Notes: generated by a model not told the origin, from the letters alone. DNA of 64,000 bases from CAWEDP01 sp963807925 (GCA_963807925.1 CAWEDP010000002.1:2294001-2358000); one strand, 5' to 3'. Positions 18,891-26,538 are shown, numbered from the stretch's first letter. Numbers and translations: made by a program.

Positions 18891-20816
18891 ATGACGATGC
18901 TCGACCGCATGCGGCGGCACCGGAACTGGCTCAAGTGGAGCCTGCTTCTGGTCTGCCTCGCGTTCATCATTTTCTACATTCCCGATTTCCTGCGGGGCGG
19001 CGGCACCGGCGCGGACGCCGCCTCGGGCGACACCGTCGCCACCGTCGAGGGCCAGGAGATCACCGCCGGCGAGTTCCGCCGGATCTACGAGGCGCAGCTG
19101 CAGGCGTACCGGACCGCCTACGGCGGACAGATGAGCGATCAACTGCTGCGCCAGCTGGGCGTCGAACAGCAGATTCTGCAGCAGATGGTGGACGAGCGCG
19201 CGGCGCTGGCCGAGGCGGCGCGGCTGAAGATCAGCGTGAGCGACGAAGAAGTGCGCCAGCGGATTCTGACGATTCCGGCGTTTCAGCAGAACGGCCAGTT
19301 CATCGGCGAGCAGGCGTACGTGCAGCTGCTGCGCGCGCAGCGGCCTCCGCTGACGACCGCCGAATTCGAAGACAACATGCGGCGGACGCTGACCGTCGAG
19401 AAGCTCCGCGCATCGCTGACCGACTGGCTGGCGATTCCCGACCGGGAACTGGAGCAGGAGTACCGTCGCCGGAACGACAAGGTGAAGCTCGCGCTCGTCA
19501 CCCTGACGGCCGACAAGTTCACGTCCCAGGCGACCGCCAGCGACGCCGACATCGCGGCGTACTTCGAGACCCACAAAGAGGACTTCAGGATCGGCGAGAA
19601 GCGCAAGATCCGGTATCTGCTGATCGATGCCGACGCCATCCGCGCGCAGACGGTCGTGCCGCAGGCCGACATCGAGCGGGCGTACAACAACAGCATCGAG
19701 CAGTACTCGACGCCCGAGCAGATCCGCGCGAGCCACATCCTGCTCAAGACCGAAGGCAAGGACGATGCGGCGGTGAAGGCGCGGGCCGAGGAGCTCGTCA
19801 AGGAGGCGAGGAACGGCGCCGATTTCGCGGAGCTGGCGCGCAAGAACTCGGAAGACGAGGCGAGCGCGAAAAACGGCGGCGACCTCGACTACTTCAGCCG
19901 CGGCCGCATGATCCCGGAGTTCGAGCAGGTGGCGTTTGCGCTCGAACCGGGTCAGATCAGCGATGTCGTGAAGACCTCGTACGGCTATCACATCATCAAG
20001 CTCGTGGACCGCAAGCCGGGCACGACCAAGACGCTCCAGGAGGTGCGGCAGCAGATCAGCGACCAGCTCGCCGCCGAGCGCGCCCAGAGCCAGGCGGCCG
20101 ATCAGGCGCAGGCGCTCGCCAAGGAGATCAGCAAGCCAGCGGATCTGGATCGTGTGGCGAAGGCGCACGGCATGACCGTCCAGGAATCGGGCTTCTTCGC
20201 GCGCGACGAGCCGACGCTCGCGCTCGGGACCTCGCCGGACGCGAGCGCGCGCGTGTTCCAGCTGAAACCGGGCGAGGTCGAAGGGCCGCTGCAGACCTCG
20301 CGCGGCTTTGCGTTCGTCACGCTGGTCGACCGAAAGGACGCGTACGTGCCGCAGCTGCCCGAGGTGAAGGACCGCGTGCGCGACGAGGTGGTCAAACAGA
20401 AGGCCCGCGAGCTGGCGGCGGCCAAAGCCGCCGAGCTCGGGCCGAAGCTGAAGATCGCGCCCGACTTCGACAAGGCCGCCAAGGCCGCCGGGCTCGACCC
20501 CAAGACCACCGAGCTCATCACCCGCGACTCGCCGCTCCCGGATCTCGGCACGGCGCCGGCCGTGGAGGAAGCCGCCTTCCAGCTGCCCGTCGGCAGCGTC
20601 AGCGATCCGATCGCGACCGACAACGGCACGGCCATCATCAAGATCGTCGAGAAGCAGGAGGTCTCGCCGACCGAGCTGGCCGGCGCGAAAGACAAGTTCC
20701 GCGAGGAGCTCCTCAACGATCGGCGCAACCGCTTCTTCGGCGCCTACATGGCGAAGGCGAAGCTGAAGATGAAGATCGAGGTCAACCGCGAGACGCTGCA
20801 GCGCGTCGTCGGCTGA
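18891..20816 (+). CDS. ppiD: PpiD-type periplasmic peptidyl-prolyl isomerase/chaperone
   Basis: A membrane-anchored periplasmic foldase of 641 residues that assists proteins leaving the Sec translocon. It has one N-terminal membrane segment (about 14-35), a SurA-N/PpiD helical chaperone domain (about 45-190) and a parvulin PPIase domain at about 270-375 (ASHILLKT, GGDLDYFSRGRMIPEFE, YGYHIIKLVDR). A second, degenerate parvulin-like region (about 430-540) resembles the PpiD layout. The ATG has an AAGGTG-type ribosome site. It is convergent with sppA, only 3 nt apart. Confidence 0.9.
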   Translation: MTMLDRMRRHRNWLKWSLLLVCLAFIIFYIPDFLRGGGTGADAASGDTVATVEGQEITAGEFRRIYEAQLQAYRTAYGGQMSDQLLRQLGVEQQILQQMVDERAALAEAARLKISVSDEEVRQRILTIPAFQQNGQFIGEQAYVQLLRAQRPPLTTAEFEDNMRRTLTVEKLRASLTDWLAIPDRELEQEYRRRNDKVKLALVTLTADKFTSQATASDADIAAYFETHKEDFRIGEKRKIRYLLIDADAIRAQTVVPQADIERAYNNSIEQYSTPEQIRASHILLKTEGKDDAAVKARAEELVKEARNGADFAELARKNSEDEASAKNGGDLDYFSRGRMIPEFEQVAFALEPGQISDVVKTSYGYHIIKLVDRKPGTTKTLQEVRQQISDQLAAERAQSQAADQAQALAKEISKPADLDRVAKAHGMTVQESGFFARDEPTLALGTSPDASARVFQLKPGEVEGPLQTSRGFAFVTLVDRKDAYVPQLPEVKDRVRDEVVKQKARELAAAKAAELGPKLKIAPDFDKAAKAAGLDPKTTELITRDSPLPDLGTAPAVEEAAFQLPVGSVSDPIATDNGTAIIKIVEKQEVSPTELAGAKDKFREELLNDRRNRFFGAYMAKAKLKMKIEVNRETLQRVVG

Positions 20817-20819
20817 CCG

Positions 20820-22586
20820 CTAGCGCAGGAACGTGAACGGCATCAGCGCGAGCGGCTCGCCGCGGCGGAACATCGCGACGGGACTGCGGAGCGCCCGCAC
20901 CGCCTCGACTTCGGCCGGCGTGAGGTTCGCCGCCATCCAGGCGCTCACCGCCGTCTGCTCGCCGGATCCGGACAACTGATCGGCCACCAGCTCGTAGAAG
21001 CTCTTCCGCGGCGGGTACACCACCAGCTCCACCTCGCTGTCGGCGGCGATATTGGCGCGCTGCTTGGCCACGGCGACCGCCCGATCGAGCCCGCCGAGCT
21101 CGTCGACCAGCCCGATCTCGCGCGCCTGCATGCCGGTCCAGACGCGTCCCTGCGCCACCGCGTCGATCTTCTCGGGCTGTGTATGCCGCGATTCCGCCGC
21201 CTTCTCCACGAATTGATCGTAGAAGGCCTGCAGCTGGTCCTGCAGCTTCTTCAGCTCTTCGGCATTGTAGGGCCGCACCGGCGAGTTGATCTCCGCGTGG
21301 CGACCGATGCTCGTCGACTCGATGTGCGCGCCCAGCTTCTCGTAGACGCCGCCGGTGACGACCTTGCCGCCGAAGATCCCGATCGAGCCGGTCAGCGTCG
21401 ACGGCTGCGCGACGATGACGTGCGCGGGCATCGCGATGTAGTATCCGCCCGAGGCGGCCAGATCCGACATGGAGGCGATGAGCGGCCGGTCGGCGCGTTC
21501 GTTGCGGGCGATCGTCAGCTCGCGCCAGATCGCATCCGACGCCGACGCGGATCCGCCGGGGCTGTCGATGCGGAGCACGATGGCGCGGATCGACTTGTCG
21601 CGGCGCGCCTGCCGGATGTAGTCGATGAGCGTCTCGGAGCCGACGACGCCGCCGTTCAGCGGGTCGTAGCCGCTCTTGCCGCCGTTGATCGTCCCCGAGG
21701 CGTAGATGACCGCGATGCGCGGCCCGCGATTGAGACCGAACGACGACAGGCTGACGCGCGCGTAGTCGTCGCCGGAGATCTGGCGGTCGCGGTTCGCGCT
21801 CCCGAGCTTCTCGTTCACCTGGTCCTCGTACAGCACGTCGTCGATCAGGCCGGCGCGCAGCGCTTCCTCGGGCAGGAACGGCCCGTTGTCGACGGCGTGG
21901 CGAATGTCGGCCTCGTCCTTCCCCCGCCGGTCGGCGATCCCGCGCACGAGCTGCCCGTACAGATCGCGGTTGAGCGATTCGTCCATCTCCTTGTGCGCCG
22001 GTGTGTAGCCCTTCTGGGTGAGGGTGTTGACCGCGGTCTTGTAATCGCCGATGCGGTGCAGATCGGGCACGGCGCCGATCTTGTCGAGCGTGCCGCGCAG
22101 AAAGAGCTCGTAGGTCGCGACGCCGATCAGATCCAGGCTCGACGAGGGCGGCATGAAGATCTTGTCGGCGGCGGTCGCCAGGTAGTACTCGCGATCGGCC
22201 CCGTACTCGAGGTAGGCGTACACCGGTTTCCCCGACTTGCGAAAGTCGAGCACCGCATCCCGCACCTCCTGGACCTTCCCCCAGTACGGCGAGTCGAACC
22301 CGGTGGGCTCGAGCAGCACCGCATGAATGCGGGTATCGACCTTGGCCTTGCGGAGGTCCTCGACGATCGAGCGCACCGTCGGCTGGCGCGATCCGCGCAG
22401 ATAGCCGACCACGTCTGGCGCGACGACCTCCTGGAGATCGCCGCCGACGCGCAGCACCAGCACGGCATGGCCCGGCACCGACGGCTCGCGGCCGACGAGG
22501 AAGTACAGCACGATGAAGCCGGCAAGCGAGACGACGACCGCCACGCCGAGCAGGGTGAACACGACCGCGAATCCACGCCGCGCCAT
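20820..22586 (-). CDS. sppA: Signal peptide peptidase SppA, long (67K) type
   Basis: A membrane-bound serine protease that degrades cleaved signal peptides; 588 residues, the double-domain type. One N-terminal membrane segment (about 7-32) anchors it. The catalytic dyad is split between the two halves: Lys in GDYKTAVNTLTQKGYT (K183) and Ser in AASGGYYIAM (S379). The GSIGIFGG motif follows the serine. The ATG has GGAGG 7 nt upstream (22594-22598), and TATACT at 22605-22610 on the same strand is a plausible -10 box. Confidence 0.94.
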   Translation of the reverse strand: MARRGFAVVFTLLGVAVVVSLAGFIVLYFLVGREPSVPGHAVLVLRVGGDLQEVVAPDVVGYLRGSRQPTVRSIVEDLRKAKVDTRIHAVLLEPTGFDSPYWGKVQEVRDAVLDFRKSGKPVYAYLEYGADREYYLATAADKIFMPPSSSLDLIGVATYELFLRGTLDKIGAVPDLHRIGDYKTAVNTLTQKGYTPAHKEMDESLNRDLYGQLVRGIADRRGKDEADIRHAVDNGPFLPEEALRAGLIDDVLYEDQVNEKLGSANRDRQISGDDYARVSLSSFGLNRGPRIAVIYASGTINGGKSGYDPLNGGVVGSETLIDYIRQARRDKSIRAIVLRIDSPGGSASASDAIWRELTIARNERADRPLIASMSDLAASGGYYIAMPAHVIVAQPSTLTGSIGIFGGKVVTGGVYEKLGAHIESTSIGRHAEINSPVRPYNAEELKKLQDQLQAFYDQFVEKAAESRHTQPEKIDAVAQGRVWTGMQAREIGLVDELGGLDRAVAVAKQRANIAADSEVELVVYPPRKSFYELVADQLSGSGEQTAVSAWMAANLTPAEVEAVRALRSPVAMFRRGEPLALMPFTFLR

Positions 22587-22604
22587 GACACTGCCTCCGC
22601 TCCG

Positions 22605-22610
22605 AGTATA
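22605..22610 (-). promoter_or_regulatory. -10 box of sppA
   Basis: TATACT on the minus strand, 18 nt before the sppA ATG, followed by the GGAGG ribosome site. No clear -35 hexamer is seen. Confidence 0.4.
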
Positions 22611-22643
22611 TATGCCCGGTGCCCGAGCGCCCGGCGATTCGGC

Positions 22644-22649
22644 TATACT
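22644..22649 (+). promoter_or_regulatory. -10 box of tRNA-Leu
   Basis: TATACT lies 34 nt upstream of the mature tRNA 5' end, a usual distance for a tRNA promoter with a short 5' leader. The -35 region is not convincing. Confidence 0.45.
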
Positions 22650-22683
22650 GAAGGTTCCTGCCCGTGAGATCGGTCGCAGTCGT

Positions 22684-22769
22684 GCGGAAGTGGCGGAACG
22701 GCAGACGCGCTAGCCTCAGGAGCTAGTCCGGGCAACCGGGTCGGGGTTCAAATCCCCGCTTCCGCACCA
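22684..22769 (+). tRNA. tRNA-Leu, anticodon CAG
   Basis: 86 nt including an encoded CCA. The acceptor stem GCGGAAG (22684-22690) pairs with CTTCCGC (22759-22765). The anticodon stem CTAGC/GCTAG encloses the loop CTCAGGA with anticodon CAG, reading CUG. The long class II variable arm CCGG-GCAA-CCGG is typical of leucine tRNAs, and the T arm GGGGTTCAAATCCCC is canonical. The 3' portion is the attachment site for the two elements downstream: it is duplicated at 26853 and 29319. Confidence 0.97.
22713..22769 (+). repeat. att copy 1 (3' part of tRNA-Leu)
   Basis: A 57-bp segment from the anticodon loop to CCA. Compared with copies 2 and 3 it shares 15 bp (GCCTCAGGAGCTAGT) and the last 30 bp exactly. 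It differs in the variable arm, where copy 1 has CCGGGCAACCGG and the others have TTGGG...CAACCCA. The two differing halves still pair, so the copies come from different tRNA-Leu alleles. Confidence 0.9.
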
Positions 22770-22834
22770 GCATTCAAACCGTGATTGGACAGTCGTTTTC
22801 GAGGAGACCAACCGAAGAGAATCCTGCACAGCGG

Positions 22835-23279
22835 CTAGTGGACGTTCGTCGTGCTTGTGCAACGTTTGTGCAACGGAGTCCTTCGAATCACCGCCCGCAC
22901 TGTCCGACTGGTCCGGGTCACTTTCGGCGCCCGGCTTTCCTCCAGCTTCTGCATCGCCAGGTGCAGACCGCGTCGATGGATGTTGAGATACCGGCTCGTC
23001 GTGCTCAGATTCGGGTGACCGAGCAGCGAGCTGACGTACACGATCGGCACCCGGGCCTCGTCGAACCGTGAGGCGGCCTCGTGCCGGAGGTCGCGGAGCT
23101 GGAAGTCCCCAAGGTTTGCCGCCTTCCGTGCATTGGTCCAGGCCCCCTGTACCGACTTCACACGACGGCCAAGCGCATTGCCGAAATACGTACGCGTCTG
23201 GAGGAAGGTCCGTGCCTGCCGGATCCGCGCGGCGCATCTCCAGTATCGCCATCAGACCGCTGACCGAACAACCGGACAA
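22835..23279 (-). pseudogene. Tyrosine recombinase (integrase) remnant, C-terminal part only
   Basis: The C-terminal catalytic half of a phage-type integrase: LPPDAYVF, then (after a frameshift) GNALGRRVKSVQGAWTNARK, LRDLRHEAASRF, and LGHPNLSTTSRYLN with the nucleophilic tyrosine. The first histidine of the HxLRH box is arginine here. Two defects are visible. The N-terminal half, including the first catalytic arginine, is absent upstream of about 23279. A one-base insertion in AAA at 23184-23186 (minus TTT) breaks the remaining frame. It is transcribed toward the tRNA, adjacent to the attachment site it presumably used. Confidence 0.85.
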
Positions 23280-23322
23280 GCCGGAATCCGATCAACGAGA
23301 TCGGTAACCTCTTGGAGGAACG

Positions 23323-23448
23323 ATGACGAAAATGCGAGCGGCCTTCGGATTTCTGCTTGCGCTCGCTGGACTCGGCGTCAGGGGCCTTCGGCGCGCGATC
23401 AAACGATTGGCGGCGCCTGGCGCCGGACCGTTCTTGTCGGGCGTTTGA
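23323..23448 (+). CDS. Short ORF with signal-peptide-like start, doubtful
   Basis: 41 codons with a strong ribosome site (GGAGG, 5 nt before ATG). The start resembles an export signal (MTKMRAAFGFLLALAGLGV). The downstream sequence in another frame (DQTIGGAWRRTVLV) looks protein-like, so this may be the frameshifted or truncated beginning of a secreted protein gene. The stretch from here to 23513 otherwise holds nothing I can recognise. Confidence 0.3.
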   Translation: MTKMRAAFGFLLALAGLGVRGLRRAIKRLAAPGAGPFLSGV

Positions 23449-23513
23449 ACTTCGGTGCCGGTCGCACTGACCACACCCCGGCGGAAGCCCCCTCTCGGGG
23501 TTCTAGGCAGCGG

Positions 23514-23519
23514 TATACT
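23514..23519 (+). promoter_or_regulatory. -10 box of the DUF4160 cassette gene (leaderless)
   Basis: TATACT ends 8 nt before the ATG at 23528, which implies a leaderless or nearly leaderless transcript for the first cassette. Confidence 0.45.
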
Positions 23520-23527
23520 TCGAGCAC

Positions 23528-23787
23528 ATGCCGATCATCGCGGTCTTCTTTGGGATCGTCATTCGGGTGTTCTACAAGGAACACGAGCCGGCGCATTTTC
23601 ACGCGGAGCATCAGGGACAGCAGCCAAGTTCGACTTTGGTGGGAACGTCGTCGCCGGTCAGATTCAGTCAGGCACGGCCGTCCGGCTGATTCGAGAATGG
23701 GCGGCACTGCACCGAGCGGAACTGGAAGCCAACTGGGCAAACATGAAGGCGGGGCAATCGCTCGACAAGATTCCCCCGCTGGAGTGA
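23528..23787 (+). CDS. DUF4160 protein, interrupted by a 1-nt deletion
   Basis: About 86 residues. The first part (MPIIAVFFGIVIRVFYKEHE followed by PAHFHAEH) is the characteristic DUF4160 beginning; the rest (KFDFGGNVVAG, LIREWAALHRAELEANW) is in a different frame. Restoring one G near 23623 (CAGCAG-GCC) joins them into a full-length protein. DUF4160 genes are very often paired with DUF2442 genes, as here, and the pair is suspected to act as a toxin-antitoxin-like or small regulatory module; the mechanism is unknown. A typical gene-cassette cargo. Confidence 0.8.
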
Positions 23788-23796
23788 GGAGGCGCG

Positions 23797-24081
23797 ATGA
23801 CGTTCTTGCCATCCGTGGTCCGGGCTGACTATCGCGGCGGGTTTCGGATTCACCTCACGTTCAACGACAACTCCGAGGGCACCGTCGACTTTCAGCAATG
23901 GCTCGACGGGCCAGTCTTCGAACCCTTGAAGAGCGTCGACTACTTCAGCCGTTTCTTCCTTGACGGTGGCGCTGTGGTGTGGCCGAACGGTGCCGACATC
24001 GCGCCGGAAACGCTGTACGACGCCGCTCAAGCCACGCGGTCTAACCCCGCGCTGGAGCCGTCGGCGCCAAGTCGATCGTAA
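23797..24081 (+). CDS. DUF2442 domain protein
   Basis: 94 residues with the DUF2442 core: VVRADYRGGFRIHLTFNDNS near the N-terminus, VDFQQWLDGPVFEPLKS, and VVWPNGADIAPETLY towards the C-terminus. It starts 9 nt after the DUF4160 stop and is probably co-translated with it. The last 14 codons lie inside the attC site (24039-24110), a common arrangement in integron cassettes. DUF2442 proteins are proposed DNA-binding/antitoxin-like partners of DUF4160; not demonstrated here. Confidence 0.85.
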   Translation: MTFLPSVVRADYRGGFRIHLTFNDNSEGTVDFQQWLDGPVFEPLKSVDYFSRFFLDGGAVVWPNGADIAPETLYDAAQATRSNPALEPSAPSRS

Positions 24082-24110
24082 GGCGCCGCGGCTCAGCGCG
24101 ATCGTTAGCC
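24039..24110 (+). repeat. attC-like recombination site 1
   Basis: 72 bp. The outer boxes GTCTAAC (24039-24045) and GTTAGCC (24104-24110) form the R''/R' pair. The inner arm CGCGCTGGAGCCG (24048-24060) pairs with CGGCTCAGCGCG (24089-24100), leaving one unpaired extrahelical G on one arm, the structural hallmark of attC sites. GGCGCC/GGCGCC close the terminal loop. It lies directly 3' of the DUF4160/DUF2442 pair. Confidence 0.82.
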
Positions 24111-24129
24111 CGATCAGGAAAACCACACC

Positions 24130-25065
24130 GTGCCATTGTTCACCGTGTCGAAGGCGACCCTGCAGCCCGTGGCGCAGTCGAAGTTCACCACCGAGAAGCT
24201 CCTGCAGCAGCTTGTCGAGAAGAACCTGGACACAGTGTTCAAGTGCCGTCTCGTGGCGTCGGAGTTTTCGACTGGGGCGCAACACGCAGGTCGGATTGAC
24301 ACGCTGGCCGTCTCTGAAGACTACAACCCCGTCATCATCGAGTACAAGAACGTTGAATCGTCAGATCTCGTGAACCAGAGTCTCTTCTACCTGTCGTGGA
24401 TCCAAGACCATCGTGGTGACTTCGAAATCGCGGCGCAGAGGGCGCTGGGCCCCAAGATTGAAGTCGACTGGTCGGACGTGCGAGTCATTTGCATTGCTCC
24501 GAACTATCGAAAATACGATCTTCACGCGGTGCGGATGATGGGGGCGAACATCGAGCTGTGGACGTACCGTCTGTTTGCGAACGACGTGCTGTATTTGGAG
24601 GAGATCTTTCAGAAATCGGATTCGGGTGTCGGAGAAGTCCCCGCTCCGGGCAAGAACCCCATTATGGTCGCCGCGGGGAAGAAAGCCGCTGCTGCCCGCG
24701 CGACGGGCTCCTACACTTTTGAACAGCATCTTGCAGGCAAGCCGGACGCGATGCGGCGGCTGGCCGTAAGCGTCAACGATTTCATCACAGGTCTTGATCC
24801 TGCAATCGAAGTGGCGCCGAAGAAATTCTACGTCGCCTACAAGACGTCCCAGAACATCGTCTGCATGGAAGTGAAGCAACAGCGCGTCTTGCTGTACTTG
24901 AAGCTCGATCCCGCGGTCGCTCGCGGCCCGAAGGGGATTTCTCGGGACGTGACCAGCGTAGGTCACTACGGCACGGGGGACCTCGAAGTGTCACTCAAGG
25001 ACGCAAGCGATTTCGGAGCGGCGCAGCCCTTCATGCAGAAAGCTTACGAGCAAGTGGGCGGATGA
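24130..25065 (+). CDS. PD-(D/E)XK-like nuclease with C-terminal DUF5655 domain
   Basis: A 311-residue cytoplasmic protein. The N-terminal half has a RecB-like nuclease pattern: D57 in GRIDTLAV, then E71 and K73 in VIIEYKN, after a helical segment (LLQQLVEKNLDTVF). The C-terminal part (about 200-305) is the DUF5655 region (FYVAYKTSQNIVCMEVKQQR, VGHYGTGDLEVSL). Similar proteins are annotated as predicted nucleases or 'transport proteins' without proof; DNA cleavage or a defence role is inference. GTG start 20 nt after attC 1. Single-gene cassette closed by attC 2. Confidence 0.8.
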   Translation: MPLFTVSKATLQPVAQSKFTTEKLLQQLVEKNLDTVFKCRLVASEFSTGAQHAGRIDTLAVSEDYNPVIIEYKNVESSDLVNQSLFYLSWIQDHRGDFEIAAQRALGPKIEVDWSDVRVICIAPNYRKYDLHAVRMMGANIELWTYRLFANDVLYLEEIFQKSDSGVGEVPAPGKNPIMVAAGKKAAAARATGSYTFEQHLAGKPDAMRRLAVSVNDFITGLDPAIEVAPKKFYVAYKTSQNIVCMEVKQQRVLLYLKLDPAVARGPKGISRDVTSVGHYGTGDLEVSLKDASDFGAAQPFMQKAYEQVGG

Positions 25066-25068
25066 ACT

Positions 25069-25141
25069 GGTTAACATCGCGCTGCACCCGACGGCCGCGG
25101 CACTGGCGCGGTGCGGCCGCGGGTGAGCACGGGCGTTATGC
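25069..25141 (+). repeat. attC-like recombination site 2
   Basis: 73 bp from GGTTAAC (25069-25075) to GTTATGC (25135-25141). GCTGCACCCG (25081-25090) pairs with CGGGTGAGC (25120-25128) with one extrahelical G; GCGGCCG-rich inner arms continue the stem. The outer R boxes match each other less well than in site 1. It begins 3 nt after the stop of the DUF5655 gene. Confidence 0.72.
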
Positions 25142-25168
25142 CCATCGATTTCAGAGTCGAGACGACGA

Positions 25169-25174
25169 TAAGAT
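25169..25174 (+). promoter_or_regulatory. Own -10 box of the brnT/brnA cassette
   Basis: TAAGAT ends 6 nt before the GTG start of brnT, so the toxin-antitoxin cassette carries its own promoter and its mRNA is probably leaderless. An internal promoter is usual for toxin-antitoxin cassettes. Confidence 0.4.
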
Positions 25175-25180
25175 GTCGAC

Positions 25181-25459
25181 GTGGGTTACAGCTTTGAATG
25201 GGACCCCAAGAAGGCCGCTTCGAACCTCAAGGATCACGGCGTTTCCTTCCATGAGGCCAGCACGGTGTTCGGGGACATCTTGGCGATGAACATGCCGGAC
25301 CCGGATCATTCCGAGGGCGAGCAGCGCTTTCTGGCGCTCGGGATGTCCGCGGCTTCGAGGCTCGTCGTGGTTTCGTACGCCGAGAGGCCACCAAACACAA
25401 GAATCATTAGCGCTCGGCTGGCCACGAGCCAAGAGAGACGGAGATATGAAAACGAATAA
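25181..25459 (+). CDS. brnT: BrnT-family ribonuclease toxin
   Basis: 92 residues with the BrnT pattern: FEWDPKKAASNLKDHGVSF at the N-terminus, EASTVFGD, and a C-terminal RIISARLATSQERRRYE. BrnT toxins have a RelE-like fold and cleave RNA when free of BrnA. The GTG start lacks a Shine-Dalgarno but lies just after a -10 box. The 3' end overlaps the antitoxin gene by 14 nt, so the two are translated together. Occupies one attC-bounded cassette. Confidence 0.88.
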   Translation: MGYSFEWDPKKAASNLKDHGVSFHEASTVFGDILAMNMPDPDHSEGEQRFLALGMSAASRLVVVSYAERPPNTRIISARLATSQERRRYENE

Positions 25460-25694
25460 AGCCAAAAGGTCAACCGCCGACGCCGACACGATGCGCCCCG
25501 AGTACGACTTCTCGCACGCCGTTCGCGGCGTCACAGCGGTCCGGTATGCGCAGGGTACTAATGTGGTGCTTCTCGATCCCGACGTTGCTGAACTCTTTCC
25601 AGACAGCCGGGCAGTGAACGAGGCGCTGCGCACGTTTGCTAGGCTCGCACGCGCCACCGCTCGTCCAAAGACTCGACACAAACGGACGGCATAA
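25446..25694 (+). CDS. brnA: BrnA-like antitoxin
   Basis: 82 residues. The central EYDFSHAVRGVTAVRYAQGT and NVVLLDPDVAELFPDSRAVN are typical of antitoxins encoded after BrnT toxins. The end (about 50-72, VNEALRTFARLAR) should bind DNA or the toxin. It is expected to neutralise BrnT and autorepress the operon. The stop codon lies inside attC site 3, whose R'' box starts at 25689. Confidence 0.85.
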   Translation: MKTNKAKRSTADADTMRPEYDFSHAVRGVTAVRYAQGTNVVLLDPDVAELFPDSRAVNEALRTFARLARATARPKTRHKRTA

Positions 25695-25757
25695 CAAGCA
25701 AATGGAGCCAACGCGCGTTGACTTCTGGGCACGCGCGGCTCATTTGCAACGTTGGGC
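25689..25757 (+). repeat. attC-like recombination site 3
   Basis: 69 bp from GCATAAC (25689-25695) to a canonical GTTGGGC (25751-25757). GCAAATGGAGCC (25698-25709) pairs with GGCTCATTTGC (25737-25747), again with exactly one extrahelical G; GCGCGTT and ACGCGCGG extend the hairpin. This is the clearest attC of the array. Confidence 0.85.
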
Positions 25758-25803
25758 CGGCGAGGAAGACGAAACTCGGCGACGGTATCCGAACCTGGAA
25801 GGC

Positions 25804-26328
25804 ATGACAGCGCTTCGAATCATCCCCGCTGAATCCGAGGACCTCCGACGATATATCGACTTGATGGAGGAAGTCGCCGACTGGCTCGCCGTACGTGGAA
25901 TCACGCAGTGGCGCGCCGGCAGCTTCCGTCTCTCGGTGGATTACTACGCCGAATCCATCAAGCGCGGGGAGGTGCAGCTGGCGTTTTGTGACGATTCCTT
26001 GGTCGGTACATTGCGGCTCTTGTTGCGAGAACCCATCGTTTGGCCGGAGGTCGTGGAGGACGATGCGGTATACGTGTACAGCCTCGCGGTGAGGCGCACG
26101 TGGGCCGACCAGCAAATGGGTCGCCGCATGCTGGGATGGGCAGGCCATCGGGCATCATCTCTGGGCCGGAGGTGCGTTCGTCTCGATTGCGTTGCGGACA
26201 ACGCCTTCCTGCGCGACTATTACACGCAGGCTGGGTTCTCAGACCGTGGCGAAATCGATGCGCAATTTCCGGCCCCGGTCGGCACGCTCCGCCTGCGGCG
26301 CTACGAGAAGCAAATCGAAACTCAATAA
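25804..26328 (+). CDS. GNAT family N-acetyltransferase
   Basis: 174 residues with the GNAT fold: an N-terminal beta strand (MTALRIIPAES), the strand pair LAFCDDSLVGTLRLLL and AVYVYSLAVRR, and the acetyl-CoA loop region (ADQQMGRRMLGWAGHRA). It ends with RLDCVADNAFLRDYYTQAGF, the motif B strand-helix of GNAT enzymes. The substrate is unknown. The ATG at 25804 has GGAAG 4 nt upstream; longer in-frame readings run back through attC 3 and are rejected. A frequent integron cassette cargo, closed by attC 4. Confidence 0.87.
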   Translation: MTALRIIPAESEDLRRYIDLMEEVADWLAVRGITQWRAGSFRLSVDYYAESIKRGEVQLAFCDDSLVGTLRLLLREPIVWPEVVEDDAVYVYSLAVRRTWADQQMGRRMLGWAGHRASSLGRRCVRLDCVADNAFLRDYYTQAGFSDRGEIDAQFPAPVGTLRLRRYEKQIETQ

Positions 26329-26335
26329 TCCGGCT

Positions 26336-26421
26336 GCCCAACATCCGAATGGAGCCGTCGCGCCATGCAGCCCCGTGCGGTTCACGTCACCGCGGCGCGT
26401 GGCTCATTTGGCACGTTGCCC
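26336..26421 (+). repeat. attC-like recombination site 4
   Basis: 86 bp from a canonical GCCCAAC (26336-26342) to GTTGCCC (26415-26421). CCGAATGGAGCC (26345-26356) pairs with GGCTCATTTGG (26401-26411), with one extrahelical G and one mismatch. GTCGCGCC and GGCGCGT continue the stem. Its arms closely resemble those of site 3, suggesting a common origin. Confidence 0.78.
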
Positions 26422-26538
26422 GGTGAACCGACACGACAATGGGCGAGCATTGACACCTTCCGCAGTGACGTTGCGCAGCGACCATGCCGAGCGAGGCCGA
26501 TCCCGTTGCCACGCGCGACTTTCCCGTGAGATCACCGA

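Noticed and set aside
22716..23279. A 187-codon minus-strand frame ending in a WCGSGDLNPD-type sequence
   Set aside because: Only the start belongs to the integrase remnant; the end is antisense translation of the tRNA-Leu 3' part, a well-known annotation artefact that also appears at 26856-27200 and 29264-29518.
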